From assembly GCA_032718475.1 (NCBI GenBank), contig JAUCBJ010001416.1, forward strand, positions 1-64,000: a stretch of 64,000 bases of DNA, given 5' to 3'. Numbering within the stretch: the first letter of the stretch is position 1; every line of letters starts with the position of its first letter. Of this stretch, positions 1 to 9,944 are shown piece by piece. The notes beneath the pieces were generated by a model, which was given only the letters and a program-made list of their open reading frames with translations, did not search any database and was not told where the DNA came from. Source of the DNA: Nemertoderma westbladi (lineage: Eukaryota; Xenacoelomorpha; Nemertodermatida; Nemertodermatidae). A program made the position numbers and the translations under genes.

Positions 1-290
1 TCACAGAATCGGTACCGGCATACCGGTACCAAACCACCAATATCGGCTAATACCAGAATACTGGTGATGGTTGGATAATCCTCATACCACTACTAAGAGT
101 ATATATACTGGGATGCTGATATATATAATATAATATGGTATATATAAAGCTGCAAAGATAAAATATATACTGGTATATACAGATATACTGATATCCCATA
201 TCTTAATTGGCTGCAGATAAAGTTTGTGATTGAAAAACTTTATAGTAGGGTACAGTTGTCCTGCAATAAATAACCGTTTCAAATGCTGAA
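1..290. other. 5' leader/flank of the BEL element, no gene
   Basis: AT-rich stretch with alternating ATATAC/ATATAT runs (about 110-190) and several ACCGGTAC-like palindromes near the left edge. It lacks the sequence that opens the probable 3' LTR at 6578, so the 5' LTR either lies outside the window or is missing. It probably holds the untranslated leader of the gag-pol frame that starts at 291. I could not identify a primer-binding site with confidence. Confidence 0.4.
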
Positions 291-3200
291 ATGGATGAAC
301 AGCAGGTCGCCACTGCATCCAATTACCCAAAACGGGTTAAACCACCCACATATTATGTAGCGATTGAAGAATACGAAAAATCTAAGTCTCGTTTGGAGGA
401 TTTATTTGGTACTGAATTAAATAATATTGAGGAAGTAAATTCACACGTTGCTAAACTGAAAGCAGCAAAACATGAATTAGACAATACTTATTGCAAGCTT
501 ATAGCTCATCTTAACAAACATGCTGTAACTCAGGAAAAGCTGCAAACAACCACAAATTATCAAACCCAAATTAAAATTTATAGGGAGATAATTAAGGGTC
601 TTTCTGACCAAAGGAAAAGTTTTGGAGCAGAATCAAGCATAGACACCCAGTCAATTGCTCAAATTAGCATTGATAATCGATCCTCTGTGTGTGAATTTAA
701 TACACCTCCAGCAAACACCTTGTTAGATACAGTCCCCCATCCCTCAGATATAGAGATTGGGACAATGTTCGATACAGTACCCCATCCATCTAATGTTGAG
801 ATTGGGACAAACCCTATCACAGGAGTGGCTAACTTATTTGAATTTGATAGTTGCAGTGTCAATGAAGTAAATGCAAAGGGATCACACCCTAACCCTGAAG
901 TTAACCATAGGATAAATCTCTACCTTGAGCAACAGCGAGAATTAAATAAACCAATATATGGCGATTCAAATCAGCTTACAGGAATGCCTTTAAACCATCA
1001 CCATAATGATAACAATAGTGTCAGTTCATGTGCAAACTATATACCATCCTTTATAAATAATAGCTTTCCTACTTATGCAAATGTTAACTTTAACGCCATT
1101 TCTAGTACTTCCCTTACAGTGGGGAGACACTCCTCAGCACCTTTATCTAGCCCAAGGTGCACTTCAATGTACAAAACCCCAATATCGCCTTTTGGAACAA
1201 GTTATATAAATCCAACCGGAGTATCGGCAGATAATAAAACAGTGACTTGGGGGTTAAACACACAAGCAGATCAATTTATACCAGCAAAGGCACAAGTTCC
1301 ATTTTCAATAGCTGGTTGTAGTGCAGCGCCATATCCACCCCCTATTCCAAATTATACTAGTATGAGTTCTAATAGTCCAGTAACTCCCTTCAATTATATT
1401 GACCACTCTTCTCAATATCTAATTCGTAAGGAATTATTAGAAAAATCATCAGAGCCATTCAAGGGTGAACCATATAGATTCCGTACATGGGCAATGATCC
1501 TTGAAAATAGGCTAACTGGTATAGAATTATCTCCACTGGACAAAATATCATTCTTGAAGAGTAATACTATTGGAAAGCCATTAGAACTGATCAATAATTT
1601 AGTCGATGCCAGCAGTGCTGATCCTGCTACAACACTCCAAACAATTTGGAAAGAGCTGGCGCTAAGATTTGGTTCCGGTCCTGAAATTGCAGCTGGGCTA
1701 AGGGCCAAATTAACAAACTTTCATCCAATAAAACGTGGAGATCCAGCTAGCAGGGTCCGTGACCTCGCTGACCTCTGCAGAGTAATAGAACTCAATGTTC
1801 ATAGTATCCCAGAGTTGAGTGAATTCAATCTGGGTTCTGGACTTCGCGAAATAAGATCTAAGCTCCCAGACTGGATTGATAACAAATGGATAGACAAGGG
1901 AGGGTATTTTGAGGAAAATAAAGGTTACCACCCACCTTTTTCTTTCTTTTGCGATTTTTTATCAACAATTACGAGACATATTTGCAGTCCCCACTTTCAA
2001 AAGGTGAATTCTCCATTACCATATAAGAAGGATCATTTCTTAGGTCAAAAGGAACGCATAAATAAGCATGATATATACATACATGATAACAAACGTTCAC
2101 TGAAGTCTGAGAATAATAGATCACCAATTTCTTGTATACATTGTAACAAAACAGGTCATTCACTAATTGATTGCAAAGTGTTTGAGAGGCTATCGTATCC
2201 AGAAAGGAAACATTTAGCACAGCAAAGCAGGTTACGCTATCGTTGGCTCGGAGAACACCTTAGTATTAACTGTAAAGGGTCAATGACATGCAGCAAGTGC
2301 AAAAAGAAAAATCATACCACGGCAATGCACAGAAATCCACCAGCAGCAACTGAGAACCAACGTGAGGGATCTAATAGAGTGAAGACTGATGAAAATGTGG
2401 ACCAGACAGCATTATGCACTGCACTGTGTGGCTTGGGCGCCAGAAGCTGTGGTAAAACATTCCTCGTTGACATTAAAGCACCAAAGGTTTCAGAGAAAAC
2501 AATGCGGGTATATGCTATTGTTGATGAGCAGTCTGACTCTTCTTACGTCGATCCTAAGGTGCTTTCCTTCCTTCGGTTGCATTCCCCAATCTATGATTAT
2601 ACAGTATCTACCCTCAGTGGTCATCATTGCAAGGTTAGTGGTATGGTAGCAGAAGGGCTAACAATAAATGGAGTTGGAATGTCCTCAGACTATGATCTCC
2701 CATGCTTATTTAGTAATGATTGGATTCCAGATACGAAAGGTGAAGTAGCCTCTCCTTCTTTGGTGGAATCTCTTCCTCAGATTAAACATTTATCTTTCAA
2801 ATTTCAGCCATTGGATGAAGAAGCTGAAACTTTAATAATGTTATTAGGTAGAAACTGTGGACCTTTGATGCAAACAAAGACACATAACAGCACGGCTCCT
2901 ATAGTTCATGAGACGCCTCTTGGATGGGCTTTAGTTGGTGAAACCTGTCCTATTGGCAAGATCAGTAAAAATAAAATAGTAAACAAAACCTTGGCAAAGT
3001 TTTGTTGTTCTGACCAACATCAATCATCATCATTCACCTTTGGAATGTCGAATCCTATTTTACTACCAGAAGATAAGGAAACCAAAAGCATTCGTAATGA
3101 TGTGTTTGCTATGTTCAAAGATGATGATTGTGATGGTAAATCTATAGAAGACTATATATTTGATGACAGAATATTGTCCAATTTAGAAGTTACTGCTGAT

Positions 3201-6200
3201 GGCAGTATTCAGTTGCCACTACCATTTCGACAAGAAAATCCAAATCTCCCAAATAATCATGATCCCGTCTTTAAACGAACAAGTAATACGCTTAATAAAA
3301 TCAAGACTGATCCTAATAAGCTTAATCAATGTTTGAAATCGATGGGCAAATGCATTAACAGCGGAAAGTTTGAAAAGGTTCCTAATGAACAGTTATATGG
3401 TATACCAGGAAAGGTATGGTACATTCCTGTATTTGCTGTTACACAACCGAAAAAAGATAAAGTTCGGGTAGTATTTGATAGCTCGGCTTCATATTTTGGC
3501 ACAAGCCTGAATAAAGAATTACTAAAGGGGCCAGACCAAAATAATCAATTACGAGATGTGTTGATCCGGTTCAGGGAGGGTGAAATTGGTTTCACAGCTG
3601 ATGTGGAATCGATGTTCCATTGTTTCAAGGTCACTCCACATCATAGAGATTTTATGAGATTCTTCTGGTTTGACCACAATGACCCTTCACAACCTATTGT
3701 TGCTTATAGAAGCACTGTACATATATTCGGTAATAGTCCAAGTCCCCCTATTGCCACAATTGGTCTCAGAAAGACTGTTGACCTTATGCCGGAAGAGACT
3801 CCTCCACCAGTAAAGGACTATATCAATGATCATTTTTATGTGGATGATGGTCTTGGGTCTGAAGACTCAACAAAATCAGCAATTGATACATTACAAGGCA
3901 CCATAAATACACTTGGTAGGTTTAATATACATCTCCATAAATTGGCATGCAGTGATCCAAATGTTTTGAAAGCATTCCCTGTTTCTGAACATGTTGAGTT
4001 GAAATCATTTGAAAATGAGGCTAATCAGAAAACCCTTGGAGTTGCATGGAATGTGTTAAAAGATATGTTTGTCATTTTAGTAGATATACCAGATCGACCC
4101 TTCACGAAGAGAGGGATTCTGTCCACAGTCAACTCTATATTTGACCCAATAGGGATTGCAAGCCCAGTTGTATTGGCCGGAAGACTTATTCAGCGGAAGG
4201 TGATTCCAAAAAAAGCTGATACCTCCAATGAACTAGAAGCTTGTGGCTGGGATGGTGAGCTTCCAGCATTTTACAGACCTGAATGGGAGAGGTGGAAGAA
4301 AACACTTGAATCATTACCACTCCTATCCATTCCAAGGGGTTTTCGACCTATAGGTTTTGGACAAATAGTGAGACAAGAAATACATGCCTATTCCGATGCA
4401 TCTGAAGATGCTATTGGATATGTGATATACCTGAGATCATTCAACGAAGATGATCAAATCTCTATCTCTTTTGTTTCAGGAAATGCCAAGGTAGCTCCAC
4501 AGTCAGCCACTTCCATGCCTCGTTTAGAACTTTGTGCAGCTGTTGAACTGGTAATGGCTGTATGTTCAGTTATTTCTGCATTAAAGAAAAAACCATGCAA
4601 TAGTTGGTACTATACCGATAGCCGAGTCGTTTTAGGGTATATAAACAACAATAGCAAGAGGTTCTCCAAATATGTCGAGCGTCGATCACATATAATACGA
4701 AACTCTAGCTTGCCTACACAATGGGAATATGTCCCAACTGGCGATAACCCTGCCGATAGAGCTACACGACCCACTGATCCAAAGTCATTAACTGATCCGA
4801 AGAGTACATGGTTGACAGGCCCAAGAGTGTTGAAGTCTGCAAGGTATCCTACAAAAATTCCATATCCTTATACTGCTATAGACGTTGATGATTTACCAGA
4901 GTGCAAACCATTAATAGAGGTTGGTAAAGTATTGATTACACACAAACGCCAAGGAATTTTTGACAATGTCTATAAACATTTCAGCGAATGGAAGACTGTG
5001 ATCAATGTGGCCAAGTATGTACTAATGGCATGTAAACTAATGACTAAGAAAATAGCAGAAGGTAATAACAATTCTCAAACCATCAGCGATAGTGATGCTG
5101 TCAATGCTCTAGTGCATGATGCACAATATCAGAGTTACCCAGAACTGATAAAACATTTATCAACTGGATCAACTATAGCAGAATCCAGTAAAATTCTGGA
5201 GTTGTCCCCTTTTCTTAATGGATCTAAGACATTACTGGTTGGAGGTAGGTTAAAGAACTCTGATGTCCCATTCGACTCCAGACACCCTTACCTCATACCT
5301 AAAGATCATCCAATAGCTGGAGTAATCGTGACATACTACCATACCAGAGTCTTTCACCAGGGCCGACATATTACTCATGGGATGATTCGTCAAAACGGTT
5401 TTCATATTGAAGATGGTAATAAACTTATAAGAGAAATAATAAAGAGTTGTATCATTTGTAAGAAACTTAGAGGGTCCTTTTGTGTGCAGAAGATGGCCAA
5501 CCTCCCATTAGATCGAGTCTCTCGTGTTGCTCCCTTCACCAATACTGGCATCGATGTTTTTGGGCCATGGAAGGTTGCAAATGGGCGCACTACTCGAAGT
5601 AACACAGGTATCAGAAAGATATGGGCGCTTCTCTTAACTTGCCTAGTATCACGGGCAGTTCATGTTGAGCTCCTTCCAGCTTTAGACACAACAGCATTTA
5701 AGAATGCTTTTCATAGGTTCCTAGCCATCAGGGGAGCTTGTGTCCTCCTCCGTAGTGATCAAGGCTCCAATTTCATTGGTGCTCACAACCAAGATGACAA
5801 TGAAGTTGATATCGATGCAGTTATAAAAGATCTCAACTCAATTGGTATTGATTGGAATTTCAACCCTCCACACTCCAGCCATTTTGGTGGAGTTTGGGAG
5901 CGCAAGATTGGTTGCATAAGGCGTGTCCTTGACGCCACAATCTTACTCTCTGAACCACGATTATTGACATACGATGAGCTACATACTGTAATTGTTGAAA
6001 GCGCTGCAGTAGTAAACTCTACCCCATTATGGGAAGTTTCTTCCAGTCCAGATGACCCCCAACCATTGTCTCCCAATATGATATTGACTTTGAAGGATGA
6101 TTCCATCTCTACAACTTGTTTCTCCGATCAAGATCAGCTGGCCTATGGGAAATATCGTTGGAGACGAGTACAGTATCTGGTTGATCAATTCTGGATAAGG

Positions 6201-6539
6201 TGGCGCAATGACTACCTTCAACTGTTACAGAGACGGATGAAGTGGAAAAATCCAAAACGTTCAATTATGATTGGAGATATTGTTCTGATCCGAGACAAAA
6301 CGAAACATAGAAATAACTGGCCAACCGGGAGAGTGACTGCCGTGAAGAAAGGTGATGATAACCTGGTTCGCTCTGCAACTATTGCAGTACCCAAATCAAC
6401 TGCTAAGGGTGAAATAAAGAAACCATGCTATGATCGTCCTATACATGAGTTGGTTCTCCTCATCCCACATGATCCCGAGGTTTCCCCAGCGGCGGCATAT
6501 AATAATGGATCTAATGATTTCAACACTGGTTGCATATAG
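291..6539 (+). CDS. BEL/Pao retrotransposon Gag-Pol polyprotein, uninterrupted
   Basis: A single 2082-residue frame with the full BEL/Pao domain order. A gag core begins near residue 390 (FKGEPYRFRTWAM), followed by two zinc knuckles (CIHCNKTGHSLIDC near 615 and a second Cys-rich motif near 667). A retropepsin-like segment near 740 reads IVDEQSDSSYV, with D-E-Q where a DSG/DTG triad is usual. Reverse transcriptase follows, with VRVVFDSSA (about 1057), FTADVESMF (1100) and YVDDGLG (1182). RNase H has AYSDASEDAIG (1365) and YTDSR. Integrase has an HHCC zinc region (1682-1723) and a DDE core at GIDVFGPW (1752), RSDQGSNF (1820) and GGVWERKIG (1865). A C-terminal basic domain ends the protein. The start at 291 is the first ATG in frame. 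The absence of stops or frameshifts over 6.2 kb suggests a recent insertion or retained coding potential. The family assignment is firm; activity is inference. Confidence 0.93.
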   Translation: MDEQQVATASNYPKRVKPPTYYVAIEEYEKSKSRLEDLFGTELNNIEEVNSHVAKLKAAKHELDNTYCKLIAHLNKHAVTQEKLQTTTNYQTQIKIYREIIKGLSDQRKSFGAESSIDTQSIAQISIDNRSSVCEFNTPPANTLLDTVPHPSDIEIGTMFDTVPHPSNVEIGTNPITGVANLFEFDSCSVNEVNAKGSHPNPEVNHRINLYLEQQRELNKPIYGDSNQLTGMPLNHHHNDNNSVSSCANYIPSFINNSFPTYANVNFNAISSTSLTVGRHSSAPLSSPRCTSMYKTPISPFGTSYINPTGVSADNKTVTWGLNTQADQFIPAKAQVPFSIAGCSAAPYPPPIPNYTSMSSNSPVTPFNYIDHSSQYLIRKELLEKSSEPFKGEPYRFRTWAMILENRLTGIELSPLDKISFLKSNTIGKPLELINNLVDASSADPATTLQTIWKELALRFGSGPEIAAGLRAKLTNFHPIKRGDPASRVRDLADLCRVIELNVHSIPELSEFNLGSGLREIRSKLPDWIDNKWIDKGGYFEENKGYHPPFSFFCDFLSTITRHICSPHFQKVNSPLPYKKDHFLGQKERINKHDIYIHDNKRSLKSENNRSPISCIHCNKTGHSLIDCKVFERLSYPERKHLAQQSRLRYRWLGEHLSINCKGSMTCSKCKKKNHTTAMHRNPPAATENQREGSNRVKTDENVDQTALCTALCGLGARSCGKTFLVDIKAPKVSEKTMRVYAIVDEQSDSSYVDPKVLSFLRLHSPIYDYTVSTLSGHHCKVSGMVAEGLTINGVGMSSDYDLPCLFSNDWIPDTKGEVASPSLVESLPQIKHLSFKFQPLDEEAETLIMLLGRNCGPLMQTKTHNSTAPIVHETPLGWALVGETCPIGKISKNKIVNKTLAKFCCSDQHQSSSFTFGMSNPILLPEDKETKSIRNDVFAMFKDDDCDGKSIEDYIFDDRILSNLEVTADGSIQLPLPFRQENPNLPNNHDPVFKRTSNTLNKIKTDPNKLNQCLKSMGKCINSGKFEKVPNEQLYGIPGKVWYIPVFAVTQPKKDKVRVVFDSSASYFGTSLNKELLKGPDQNNQLRDVLIRFREGEIGFTADVESMFHCFKVTPHHRDFMRFFWFDHNDPSQPIVAYRSTVHIFGNSPSPPIATIGLRKTVDLMPEETPPPVKDYINDHFYVDDGLGSEDSTKSAIDTLQGTINTLGRFNIHLHKLACSDPNVLKAFPVSEHVELKSFENEANQKTLGVAWNVLKDMFVILVDIPDRPFTKRGILSTVNSIFDPIGIASPVVLAGRLIQRKVIPKKADTSNELEACGWDGELPAFYRPEWERWKKTLESLPLLSIPRGFRPIGFGQIVRQEIHAYSDASEDAIGYVIYLRSFNEDDQISISFVSGNAKVAPQSATSMPRLELCAAVELVMAVCSVISALKKKPCNSWYYTDSRVVLGYINNNSKRFSKYVERRSHIIRNSSLPTQWEYVPTGDNPADRATRPTDPKSLTDPKSTWLTGPRVLKSARYPTKIPYPYTAIDVDDLPECKPLIEVGKVLITHKRQGIFDNVYKHFSEWKTVINVAKYVLMACKLMTKKIAEGNNNSQTISDSDAVNALVHDAQYQSYPELIKHLSTGSTIAESSKILELSPFLNGSKTLLVGGRLKNSDVPFDSRHPYLIPKDHPIAGVIVTYYHTRVFHQGRHITHGMIRQNGFHIEDGNKLIREIIKSCIICKKLRGSFCVQKMANLPLDRVSRVAPFTNTGIDVFGPWKVANGRTTRSNTGIRKIWALLLTCLVSRAVHVELLPALDTTAFKNAFHRFLAIRGACVLLRSDQGSNFIGAHNQDDNEVDIDAVIKDLNSIGIDWNFNPPHSSHFGGVWERKIGCIRRVLDATILLSEPRLLTYDELHTVIVESAAVVNSTPLWEVSSSPDDPQPLSPNMILTLKDDSISTTCFSDQDQLAYGKYRWRRVQYLVDQFWIRWRNDYLQLLQRRMKWKNPKRSIMIGDIVLIRDKTKHRNNWPTGRVTAVKKGDDNLVRSATIAVPKSTAKGEIKKPCYDRPIHELVLLIPHDPEVSPAAAYNNGSNDFNTGCI

Positions 6540-6577
6540 ACTTGAAATTATGGAAGCGGCAGATGCCGAGTGGGGAG

Positions 6578-7020
6578 TGTTATGGACATAAGTTATATAT
6601 ATTAATGGACATAAGCTATATTAACGGACATAAACGTTATACAGATAAATGCCATACTACAGTAACATAATGACTTCAGACTTGTCTTAATGTACCGGTA
6701 CAGTACTAACATCAATAGCATGTAGCTAGCTTACTGCTTATTAATGCAGCACTTAGGACTACAGGATTATTTGTCATAATGTACATACTGACTACTTAGG
6801 ATTGTCTGTCATAATGTACACAGGACGCTGTGAACCAGTGGCCTAACTTTACAAGTTTTTTACCAGCTTATTATACGATGTTAATGTAACGAAGGAATTA
6901 AATGTAAATGTTATCGGAAGTTAGCAAACTCGGTCATGTTTTTCCTACGGTGTATGTTATTGTGTAATGGCTGCGTTATACGCCTGAAATACCAGCTGAC
7001 TATAGTAATAGGGCTGCGTT
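6578..7020 (+). repeat. probable 3' LTR of the BEL element
   Basis: A purine-rich stretch (GAGTGGGGAG) ends just before TGTTATGGACATAAG, a plausible polypurine tract followed by an LTR that opens with TG. Three imperfect copies of an ATGGACATAAG motif follow. The right boundary is uncertain because no 5' LTR is available for comparison; it is placed before the LINE-tail-like motif at 7027. Confidence 0.5.
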
Positions 7021-7023
7021 GCT

Positions 7024-7080
7024 CAGGACAATTTATATAGCGCTTTTCTACGCTCAGCATACTCAAAGCGCTTTTATTAT
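7024..7080. repeat. L2-type LINE tail fragment
   Basis: TATATAGCGCTTTTCTACGC followed by a CAAAGCGCTTTT element resembles the hairpin-like tail (TATATAGCGCCTTTCT ... AAGGCGCTT) seen beside the L2-like reverse transcriptase at 45170. Only the tail is present, so it is probably a severely 5'-truncated LINE or a snapback element using the same terminus. Confidence 0.35.
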
Positions 7081-7118
7081 CATTACCCCAGATGATGTAA
7101 TTATTATTTATCGAGACA

Positions 7119-7373
7119 GGGGGGGGGGGGGGGGGGGGGGGGAACTGGACGCAAAACTCGCCTTGGCGAATTAATATCCCGCCTCAATGTTAAATTCTCA
7201 ATTTAGGGAAAGGAGCAGGTTTTAGTGGCACGTTATTTTAACCAAAACAATAAATTAAACATAAATGAACATTACAGTTTTATTTTTGAGAGTAATCATC
7301 TGTTATTTGCGTCAAATTTCCCCTGGAGAGTGATGAATTTTTATTGCGTCCAGTCCCCCCCCCCCCCCCCCCC
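7119..7373. mobile_element. small nonautonomous element with G/C-run inverted ends
   Basis: It opens with a 24-base G run followed by AACTGGACGCAAAA and closes with TTTTTATTGCGTCCAGT followed by a 19-base C run. The two ends are inverted repeats of each other (about 13 bp plus the homopolymer). The 255-bp interior is AT-rich and has no convincing gene. A second copy of the right end lies at 8486-8525. No clear target duplication is seen, so the transposase family is unknown. Confidence 0.55.
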
Positions 7374-8485
7374 TAACTGTATTTATGAGAGCATTTATAT
7401 TATAGGTATTCGCTAAATAAAGAAAAATCTATGTAAAGTACTTTTCTCATATTTTAAAGAATTTTTACAAATTAAATATATGAACTTGTTATTTGTATTA
7501 CCAATCGAATAGAATTAAAGTAAATAATTAATTATTACGCTGCAAGTGCTAGCACACTGCTTATAACCTAAGTGACAGGAAAAGGTGTGTTAATTATTAG
7601 ATTAGTAAAAAATATGTAGAAAATAATAAGTTAGGGCGCCTCATACTGCACTCTTACAGGCATGTTTACTATAGTACAGTAGCATTTTTCTTTTTAAGAA
7701 ATTCAATATGCTGATCAAGATACTGTAATAATATCTCGTCATTTCTTGCGCGCCGCCTGGTGGGGGGGGGGGGGGGGGGGGGGGGGGGGGTGTATATTTT
7801 GTACTTAAGGTTGCCGTAGCAACTGGTATTCAAGTTTAAATAAGTATTTATTGGAATATTCTTATTGCTACTGACATACCTTCATGAAAAATTATTGGTT
7901 TGTATAATTGTAACAAATTTATAAAATTATTTTACTACCTGGTTACCATAGTAACCATCAAAACTATGCTTTATAATAATTTTCAACAATTTCTATACTT
8001 TATTATTCATCAACACTTTTAGTCACTACTGGTATCAACGAAATATTATTAATGAAACTTGACCTTTTAATTTTACTTCTAGAAGAACGATTGCTTGTCT
8101 GTCCGTACGTTGAGCTGACATTCACCAAGGATTTCATCGTCCTCTATATTGTTTCGTTGATAATCGTTCTTGCTTCATCGAAGTTTTCCTTGTTGTAATG
8201 GAACTTAGTCAATCCTATGTCGGAACATCTATTACAAAATCAATTCATAGATAAAATTTGTTAAGTCTAGCCTGAAATGTATACAATCTTCTGAGGTGAA
8301 AAGTGCTTTATCGGCATAGTTGTCCATTGTTAGAGGTTCCAAAATAATATTTTTCTCATCTGCAAATTTATAAACTATAATTTTTTGAAATGACTTGACA
8401 AGGCCATGCTTAGATCGAATGGGAATTCTTGTTCCGGTTGCTTGCGCAAGGTATACTCATACATAACATACAGTTCATGGATCTG
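7374..8485. other. AT-rich stretch without a gene
   Basis: It contains a 29-base G run at 7762-7790 and a GTTACCATAGTAAC near-palindrome at about 7942. No open frame has recognisable domains. The G run may be the left end of the element whose right end is at 8486-8525, but it lacks the ACTGGACGCAA motif expected next to it. Confidence 0.5.
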
Positions 8486-8525
8486 AATTTTTATTGCGTC
8501 CAGTCCCCCCCCCCCCCCCCCCCCC
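8486..8525. repeat. right end of a G/C-run element, interrupted by the Polinton-like insertion
   Basis: TGAATTTTTATTGCGTCCAG then a 21-base C run, matching the right end of the 7119-7373 element base for base. The palindromic element starts immediately after this run, and its other end is also followed by a C run (22387-22402). This suggests insertion into the homopolymer. Confidence 0.55.
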
Positions 8526-8600
8526 AGTAGTATATGTTTGTAGTCCCTCGCACCAAGGACACCCATAGCCCATCATTACCATCCATTTCTACTCCTTCCT

Positions 8601-8690
8601 CCAATCAGAAGCCACCATTTCAACCATTAGCAGTGGTCGTTATTATTTCAACCAATCAGATGTCAGCATTTCAACCGTAACCATGGTAAC
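8601..8690 (+). promoter_or_regulatory. CCAAT boxes and X-box-like palindrome in the left TIR
   Basis: CCAATCAG at 8601 and 8652, a third CCAATC at 8752, and the perfect palindrome GTAACCATGGTAAC at 8677-8690. CCAATCAG is the classical NF-Y core, and the palindrome fits the RFX X-box pattern (GTnRCCnnnGYnAC-type half sites). All are conserved in the right arm. An enhancer role is inference. Confidence 0.4.
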
Positions 8691-8787
8691 TTCTCAAGTT
8701 CCAGCATCTTCTGCTAGAGGCGTTCTTAGTCACCCAACGCTACTCCTTCCTCCAATCGTAAGCCTTTATTTTACAGGTGTTCGAGTG

Positions 8788-9095
8788 TCTACAGGTAACG
8801 TCTACTATTTTTCAAATCGCTATTTTTCAGCAACCAGTATTTTCATATTCACCAACCTTTATTTTACAGACGCTAGAGGTGTCTACAGGTAACTTCTACA
8901 ATTTTTCAAATCGCTATTTTTCAGCAACCAGTATTTCCATATTTACCAACCTTTATTTTACAGACGCTAGGGTTGTCTACAGGTAACTTCTACTATTTTT
9001 CAAATCGCTATTTTTCAGCAACCAGTATTTTCATATTTACCAACCATTATTTTTCAAACGCTAGGGGTGTCTACAGGTAACTTCTACTATTTTTC
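8788..9095 (+). repeat. 94-bp subterminal tandem repeat, about 3.3 copies
   Basis: Units begin TCTACAGGTAAC at 8788, 8882, 8976 and 9070 (spacing 94). Each contains TTTTTCAAATCGC and AACCAGTATTT. The short open frames through it are a consequence of the repeat, not genes. Similar subterminal iterations often act as replication or transcription modules in DNA viruses and transposons; function here is unknown. Confidence 0.75.
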
Positions 9096-9125
9096 ACCAG
9101 TAACTAAATTTAATTTTGCAATTTT

Positions 9126-9215
9126 TCAGATAACAAAATATTCAACCGGGTTCGAACTCGGGACCGTTATAACTCCCCACAATTTACCACTCACTCCCCC
9201 ATCCAACCTCGAGAG
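9126..9215 (-). other. tRNA-like / Pol III B-box-like segment in the left TIR
   Basis: Read on the minus strand it holds GAGTTCGAACCCGG, matching the B-box pattern GWTCRANNC. About 40 bases upstream is GAGAGTGAGTGG, a weak A-box resemblance. The T-arm does not fold into a clean 5-bp stem, so it is not a functional tRNA. It may be a captured tRNA-derived segment. Confidence 0.3.
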
Positions 9216-9320
9216 AAAAAGGCGATAAATATCCGAGTTATACTGTAGCCTGACCTATTTTGCTTCATTTACTGTTATTATTTACTTTCTATTGGTTACA
9301 TGTGACACGTGTTCTTAGTT

Positions 9321-9342
9321 GATTGGTTGTATATATATAAAA
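9321..9342 (+). promoter_or_regulatory. CCAAT/TATA promoter of the left-arm gene block
   Basis: An inverted CCAAT (ATTGG at 9322) stands just before TATATATATAAAA (9330-9342), about 110 bases upstream of the first gene. The arrangement is repeated in the right arm near 21570. It would be a Pol II promoter for the first gene or the block. Confidence 0.4.
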
Positions 9343-9451
9343 TGATCTATATAAATATATGAATAGAATAGAAAAATATCATTAATATTTATTTATCTAC
9401 CTTGTCGCTGTTATTTAATTGTTATTACATAAAATAATAATAATAATAATA

Positions 9452-9877
9452 ATGTCTTCTGATACACCTGCGTCTGTAATAAGACATACATTTAATACTG
9501 TAGATAATCTTACTTGTATTGTTATTGGTAACACTATTTATTGTCCTTCACAACCTAATTTTAAAATAGATATTTCTGAACAAGCAAGAAAAGAACTACG
9601 ATCTATTGATATTTTCGGTGAGGTAGATTCTACTAATTACCTTTTAGATTACAAAGAAGAAGATGATTTAGATAAATTCACAATTTTATCAATGTCAGAT
9701 AACTTTATTGTTATTACTCAATATAGTGGTAATATAGCGAGCAATAAATGTGAAAAGTTTGAGATCAAATTAGATCGTAAAAATGCTTATGAAATTATGG
9801 CTTTGTTTATTGTTATTATTTCGAAAGAAACCCTTGTAACCACTGATGAAACCGATGACAATGAAGATGATTCTTGA
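9452..9877 (+). CDS. acidic protein of unknown function, Polinton-like element
   Basis: 141 residues from the ATG at 9452, which directly follows an (AAT)n run; the upstream open frame has no ATG. The protein starts MSSDTPASVIRHTF and ends in a very acidic tail (TTDETDDNEDDS). It has no recognisable domain or cysteine pattern. The right-arm copy (21032-21457) differs by only a few residues and is also open. Conservation of the frame in both arms supports a real gene. Its position next to the terminus suggests an early or regulatory role, but nothing in the sequence proves one. Confidence 0.7.
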   Translation: MSSDTPASVIRHTFNTVDNLTCIVIGNTIYCPSQPNFKIDISEQARKELRSIDIFGEVDSTNYLLDYKEEDDLDKFTILSMSDNFIVITQYSGNIASNKCEKFEIKLDRKNAYEIMALFIVIISKETLVTTDETDDNEDDS

Positions 9878-9944
9878 CTCTTTCAGCTATATTATAAATA
9901 TTTTATCAACATTTTAACGATTTTGGTTTGGTTATTTAAGAAAA

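Larger units (their letters stand above)
8526..9420 (+). repeat. left terminal inverted repeat and subterminal non-coding region
   Basis: About 0.9 kb of non-coding sequence before the first gene. In order it has the terminus AGTAGTATATG, CCAAT boxes and a GTAACCATGGTAAC palindrome, 94-bp tandem repeats, a B-box-like motif and a TATA promoter. The same blocks occur in mirror order in the right arm. True Polinton terminal repeats are several hundred bases long, so this segment alone could be the ancestral TIR. Confidence 0.7.

Noticed and set aside
659-6221. Minus-strand and second plus-strand frames inside the BEL gag-pol region
   Set aside because: Shadows of the 2082-codon polyprotein.
8683-8986. 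Short frames in the 94-bp terminal array as genes
   Set aside because: Products of the tandem repeat, overlapping in two frames and without motifs.
9126-9215. Functional tRNA gene
   Set aside because: The T-arm does not pair properly, no anticodon arm is visible and the A-box is poor.
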